Made by a program: the position numbers and the translations under genes. Positions 7,327-8,727 of a stretch of 8,727 nt of DNA are shown here, piece by piece; position 1 is the stretch's first letter, and every line of letters begins with the position of its first letter. Source of the stretch: Mycobacteriaceae bacterium. Lineage in GTDB: Bacteria > Actinomycetota > Actinomycetes > Mycobacteriales > Mycobacteriaceae. The notes beneath the pieces were generated by a model. The model had not been told where the DNA came from. It saw only the letters and a list, made by a program, of their open reading frames with translations, and ran no database searches. Location: positions 1-8,727 of the forward strand of contig JAFAWC010000357.1 in assembly GCA_019242135.1 (NCBI GenBank), read 5' to 3'.

Positions 7327-7380
7327 ATATGCCTCAAGACAGCGGGCCCTCCATGCGTTCAAGACAAAGGCTGTCCATAT
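7320..7380. repeat. Three imperfect direct repeats spaced 24-26 bp
   Basis: On the plus strand GCCGTCCATAT starts at 7320, GCCCTCCAT at 7346 and GCTGTCCATAT at 7370. The first two continue into a shared TCAAGACA (ending at 7341 and 7366), giving about 21-22-base repeat units; the third copy keeps only the first half. They lie wholly between genes, 30-90 bases upstream of the membrane protein start, and could be operator sites or remains of a duplicated leader. Confidence 0.6.
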
Positions 7381-7388
7381 CCCGACGA

Positions 7389-7415
7389 ATACCCCCGCAC
7401 GTCGCCGGCATAACG
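7389..7415 (-). promoter_or_regulatory. Possible SigF-like promoter for the membrane protein gene
   Basis: Reading the minus strand, CGTTAT (7415-7410), 15 bases, then GGGTAT (7394-7389). The mycobacterial SigF consensus is GGTTT-N15-17-GGGTA, so the -10 part matches fully and the -35 part partly. It lies about 100 bases upstream of ATG 7290 and just downstream of ruvB, where a promoter is needed if the gene is not read from ruvB. The match is short and could be chance. Confidence 0.3.
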
Positions 7416-7466
7416 CTCAGCAGCGCTCGAGGCGCCGGCCCGACACGCATGACCGGCCGACACGCT

Positions 7467-8519
7467 TCAGTCGAACAGGCCCGCCTGACCCAGACCGGTG
7501 ACCGCGCTGGGCGGCGCGACACCGAGGTGCGTCCACGCCAGCGCCGTGGCGACCCGGCCGCGCGGGGTCCGCGCGACCATCCCGGCACGCACCAGGAACG
7601 GCTCGCACACCTCCTCGACGGTGGTCGCCTCCTCACCCACGGCCACCGCCAGAGTCGACACGCCGACCGGGCCTCCGCTGAAGCTGCGCACCAGCGATGT
7701 CAGCACCGCCCGGTCGAGCCGGTCCAGCCCGAGTTCGTCGACGTCGTAGACCTCCAGCGCCTGTTTCGCAACGTCGCAGGTGATGACGCCGTCGGCTCTG
7801 ACCTCGGCGTAGTCGCGGACCCGCCGCAGCAGGCGGTTGGCGATGCGTGGGGTTCCGCGCGACCGGCGGGCGATCTCAGCGCCGGCCTCGGCGCCCAGCG
7901 AGATGCCCAGGATGCGCGCCGACCGGGCCAGCACCTGCTCCAGCTCGGCCGGCTCGTAGAAGTCCATGTGGGCGGTGAAGCCGAACCTGTCTCGCAGCGG
8001 GCCGGTCAGTGCGCCGGACCTGGTGGTGGCGCCGACCAGCGTGAACGGTGCGACGTCGAGCGGGATCGAGGTCGCACCCGGACCCTTGCCGACGACGACG
8101 TCGACGCGGAAGTCCTCCATCGCCAGATACAGCATTTCCTCGGCGGGCCGTGCGATGCGGTGGATCTCGTCGATGAACAGCACGTCGTGCTCGACCAGAT
8201 TGGACAGCATCGCCGCCAGGTCGCCCGCCCGCTCCAACGCCGGACCCGACGTCAGCCGCAACGAGCTGCCCAGCTCGGTGGCGATGATCATCGCCAGCGA
8301 CGTTTTGCCCAGCCCGGGTGGCCCGGACAACAGAATGTGATCGGGTGTGCTGCCGCGATTCTTGGCGCCCTCGATGACCAGCTGCAACTGCTCGCGCACC
8401 CGCGGTTGGCCGATGAACTCGTCCAGCGACCTCGGCCGCAGACTGGCGTCGACGTCGCCCTCGCCGACCGTCAGCGCGGCGGACACCTCGCGGTCCTCGG
8501 TGCCCTCGAAACCGTTCAC
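7467..8519 (-). CDS. ruvB: Holliday junction branch-migration DNA helicase RuvB
   Basis: RuvB is the hexameric ATP-driven motor that, guided by RuvA, moves Holliday junctions during recombination and repair so that RuvC can cut them. 350 residues. Seen: the RuvB N-terminus [19 protein letters not shown] (27-45); Walker [10 protein letters not shown] (66-74); Walker [10 protein letters not shown] (113-121, Asp117/Glu118); the RuvA-contacting hairpin region [21 protein letters not shown] (about 135-155); sensor 1 GATTRSG (163-169); PLRDRFG (174-180) holding the arginine finger; sensor 2 [12 protein letters not shown] (222-233); and the C-terminal winged helix (about 260-345) with [18 protein letters not shown]. 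The start is GTG 8519, sharing GTGA with the ruvA stop, with AGGAGG only two bases upstream. M. tuberculosis RuvB as I know it aligns throughout; only the first few and last few residues differ. Confidence 0.98.
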   Translation of the reverse strand: MNGFEGTEDREVSAALTVGEGDVDASLRPRSLDEFIGQPRVREQLQLVIEGAKNRGSTPDHILLSGPPGLGKTSLAMIIATELGSSLRLTSGPALERAGDLAAMLSNLVEHDVLFIDEIHRIARPAEEMLYLAMEDFRVDVVVGKGPGATSIPLDVAPFTLVGATTRSGALTGPLRDRFGFTAHMDFYEPAELEQVLARSARILGISLGAEAGAEIARRSRGTPRIANRLLRRVRDYAEVRADGVITCDVAKQALEVYDVDELGLDRLDRAVLTSLVRSFSGGPVGVSTLAVAVGEEATTVEEVCEPFLVRAGMVARTPRGRVATALAWTHLGVAPPSAVTGLGQAGLFD

Positions 8520-8727
8520 GACCTCCTACCCAGCACAGACAGCGCCGCCCGCAGCGCGCTCGTCGTCGTTGCCCCGTGCTCAGCCGCCAGCACCCGGTCG
8601 GTGGCCTCTTCGGCTTGCTTGACCGCAAACCCGAGCCCCACCAGGGCTTCCACCACGGGCCCACGCACCGCGTGCCCGTTGCTGGCCGCGGCGCCCACCA
8701 CGACGACCGCTCCGACCTTGTCGCGTA
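8516..8727 (-). CDS. ruvA: Holliday junction DNA-binding protein RuvA, C-terminal end
   Basis: Only the last 69 residues are present; the gene runs off the right edge. RuvA tetramers bind the Holliday junction and load RuvB. The visible part starts [11 protein letters not shown] and contains the RuvA domain III, a three-helix bundle that binds Ruv[29 protein letters not shown], then a linker and [14 protein letters not shown], which is the family's C-terminal pattern. The stop TGA (8516-8518) overlaps the ruvB GTG start by four bases, indicating coupled translation. ruvC is expected further right but is not in view. Confidence 0.93.
   Translation of the reverse strand, partial: RDKVGAVVVVGAAASNGHAVRGPVVEALVGLGFAVKQAEEATDRVLAAEHGATTTSALRAALSVLGRRS

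Noticed and set aside
7440..7465. Direct repeat CCGACACGC (7440-7448 and 7457-7465) just past the ruvB stop, considered as a terminator or attachment site
   Set aside because: Direct rather than inverted, only nine bases, no T-run and no integrase or tRNA nearby.
7166..7501. Plus-strand open frame across the gap upstream of the membrane protein
   Set aside because: Overlaps the starts and ends of two supported genes in antisense, has no family resemblance, and covers the repeat region; no ribosome site.
1..8727. A new defence, toxin-antitoxin, CRISPR or mobile system in the window
   Set aside because: All genes but one belong to recognised housekeeping or metabolic families; no transposase, integrase, nuclease cluster, spaced repeat array or tRNA was seen.

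Overview
The window looks like ordinary chromosomal DNA from a GC-rich actinobacterium, very probably a non-tuberculous Mycobacterium/Mycolicibacterium. The protein sequences of SecD, SecF, YajC, GabT, RuvB and RuvA are clearly mycobacterial. From memory, gene order matches the M. tuberculosis block Rv2585c (lipoprotein) - secF - secD - yajC - gabT ... ruvB - ruvA. The species cannot be named from the sequence alone.

Layout. (1) Positions 1-4069, minus strand: a tight operon reading yajC, secD, secF, then the N-terminal part of a peptide-binding-type lipoprotein that runs off the left edge. YajC/SecD/SecF is the accessory membrane complex that helps SecYEG/SecA complete protein export; the downstream lipoprotein is itself a Sec substrate. 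(2) Positions 4070-4212: a divergent intergenic region. (3) Positions 4213-6549, plus strand: gabT (4-aminobutyrate aminotransferase) followed after 6 bases by an NAD(P)-dependent extended short-chain dehydrogenase/epimerase, probably one transcript. (4) Positions 6565-7290, minus strand: a four-helix membrane protein of unknown function, convergent with the epimerase. (5) Positions 7291-7466: an intergenic region with three imperfect direct repeats, a small palindrome and a possible SigF-like promoter. (6) Positions 7467-8727, minus strand: ruvB and the C-terminal end of ruvA, overlapping by four bases; these encode the Holliday-junction branch-migration motor.

What differs from the M. tuberculosis arrangement I remember is the gabT-ruvB interval. 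There fadD9 and PE_PGRS44 sit between the two genes; here there is an epimerase and a four-helix membrane protein. SecD and SecF both carry low-complexity expansions with near-identical DNA repeats (36-bp units in secD, 27-bp units in secF), which look like recent slippage products. I found no mobile element, CRISPR array, RNA gene or convincing novel multi-gene system. The best candidates for a second look are the repeat-bearing leader of the membrane protein and the repeat tracts in secD/secF.
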